Assembly (NCBI RefSeq): GCF_002234675.1
Contig: NC_019866.2
Span: forward strand, 20,071,311-20,135,310
Direction of reading: 5' to 3'
DNA from: Oryzias latipes
Lineage: Eukaryota > Chordata > Actinopteri > Beloniformes > Adrianichthyidae
Length of the DNA stretch: 64,000 nt
In this document: in pieces, positions 63,740 to 64,000 of the stretch
Position numbering within the stretch: position 1 is the first letter of the stretch
How the letters are laid out: every line of letters starts with the position of its first letter
Program-made: the position numbers and the translations under genes
The notes under the pieces: model-generated
What the model was told of the DNA's origin: nothing
Seen by the model: the letters and a program-made list of their open reading frames with translations, nothing else
Database searches by the model: none

Positions 63740-64000
63740 ACACAGCTTCAGCTCTGCCTGCACAATAAACCGTTCGATTGTTTTAGCGGATAAAACAATC
63801 GAATTGCAGTGTGAAGTATTTACCAAATCAAATACAGCCCTTCAAGCATTTGACCAGTGGACTCCTTCATGTCACCGACTAACCGGATGGAGCTCTTTTA
63901 TGTGTTCTCCTATGTAGCCGTGGGTCATTTAGAATATACTTTTTTTTTTATAAAACTGTTGCAGTGAACTACAGATGATGCTTTAGTTGTTTTTTTATTG
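63740..64000. repeat. Dispersed repeat family D, copy 2 (cut by window end)
   Basis: CTGCACAATAAACCG, CGAATTGCAGTGTGAAGTAT, AGCATTTGACCAGTGGACTC and AACCGGATGGAGCTCTTTTA parallel the copy at 22.6-23.0 kb. Confidence 0.6.

Overview
The window reads as nuclear DNA from a ray-finned (probably percomorph, possibly medaka-like) fish. Coding sequence is split into short exons with GT/AG borders. The proteins are vertebrate, and the non-coding part is full of fish transposon remnants (Tc1, hAT-like, Tigger-like, TTAA-flanked, L2/CR1-like LINE, SINE-like) plus long TA, TG and poly-C/G runs. Species-level assignment is a guess.

All four genes I can assemble lie in the first 25 kb. (1) 73-2862, minus: nine exons of an egg-coat zona pellucida glycoprotein (ZP-N-like domain, trefoil domain, ZP module), running off the left edge. 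(2) 4604-13769, plus: eight exons of a WW-domain-binding protein of the WBP2/WBP2NL family, 279 aa. (3) 16033-21437, minus: four exons of a SOUL/HEBP1-type heme-binding protein, 191 aa. (4) 23525-24815, minus: two exons of FMC1, a mitochondrial ATP synthase assembly factor, 110 aa. Reading phase is continuous through every exon junction I propose. The ZP and WBP2-like genes are divergent across 1.7 kb; the WBP2-like and HEBP1-like genes are tail to tail.

From 25 kb to 64 kb I find no convincing protein-coding gene. The segment looks like an intergenic desert or the 5' end and long introns of a gene whose coding exons lie outside. Pointers to the latter are an RFX X-box at 27.2 kb, a C/T-rich first-exon-like tract at 27.6-29.3 kb, and one exon-like block with a Kozak ATG and strong donor at 33.3 kb. 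Several AT/GC-balanced stretches without repeats look like conserved non-coding elements by composition only; alignment would be needed.

The most informative non-genic structure is the repeat landscape. A dispersed family has a short reading frame resembling the N-terminal part of fish P2X7-C-like proteins and occurs in at least six places. A hAT-type element with a perfect 8-bp target duplication is inserted in an older repeat whose uninterrupted relatives are also present. There are also a TTAA-flanked MITE and a TA-flanked Tigger-like deletion derivative. I found no new biological system.
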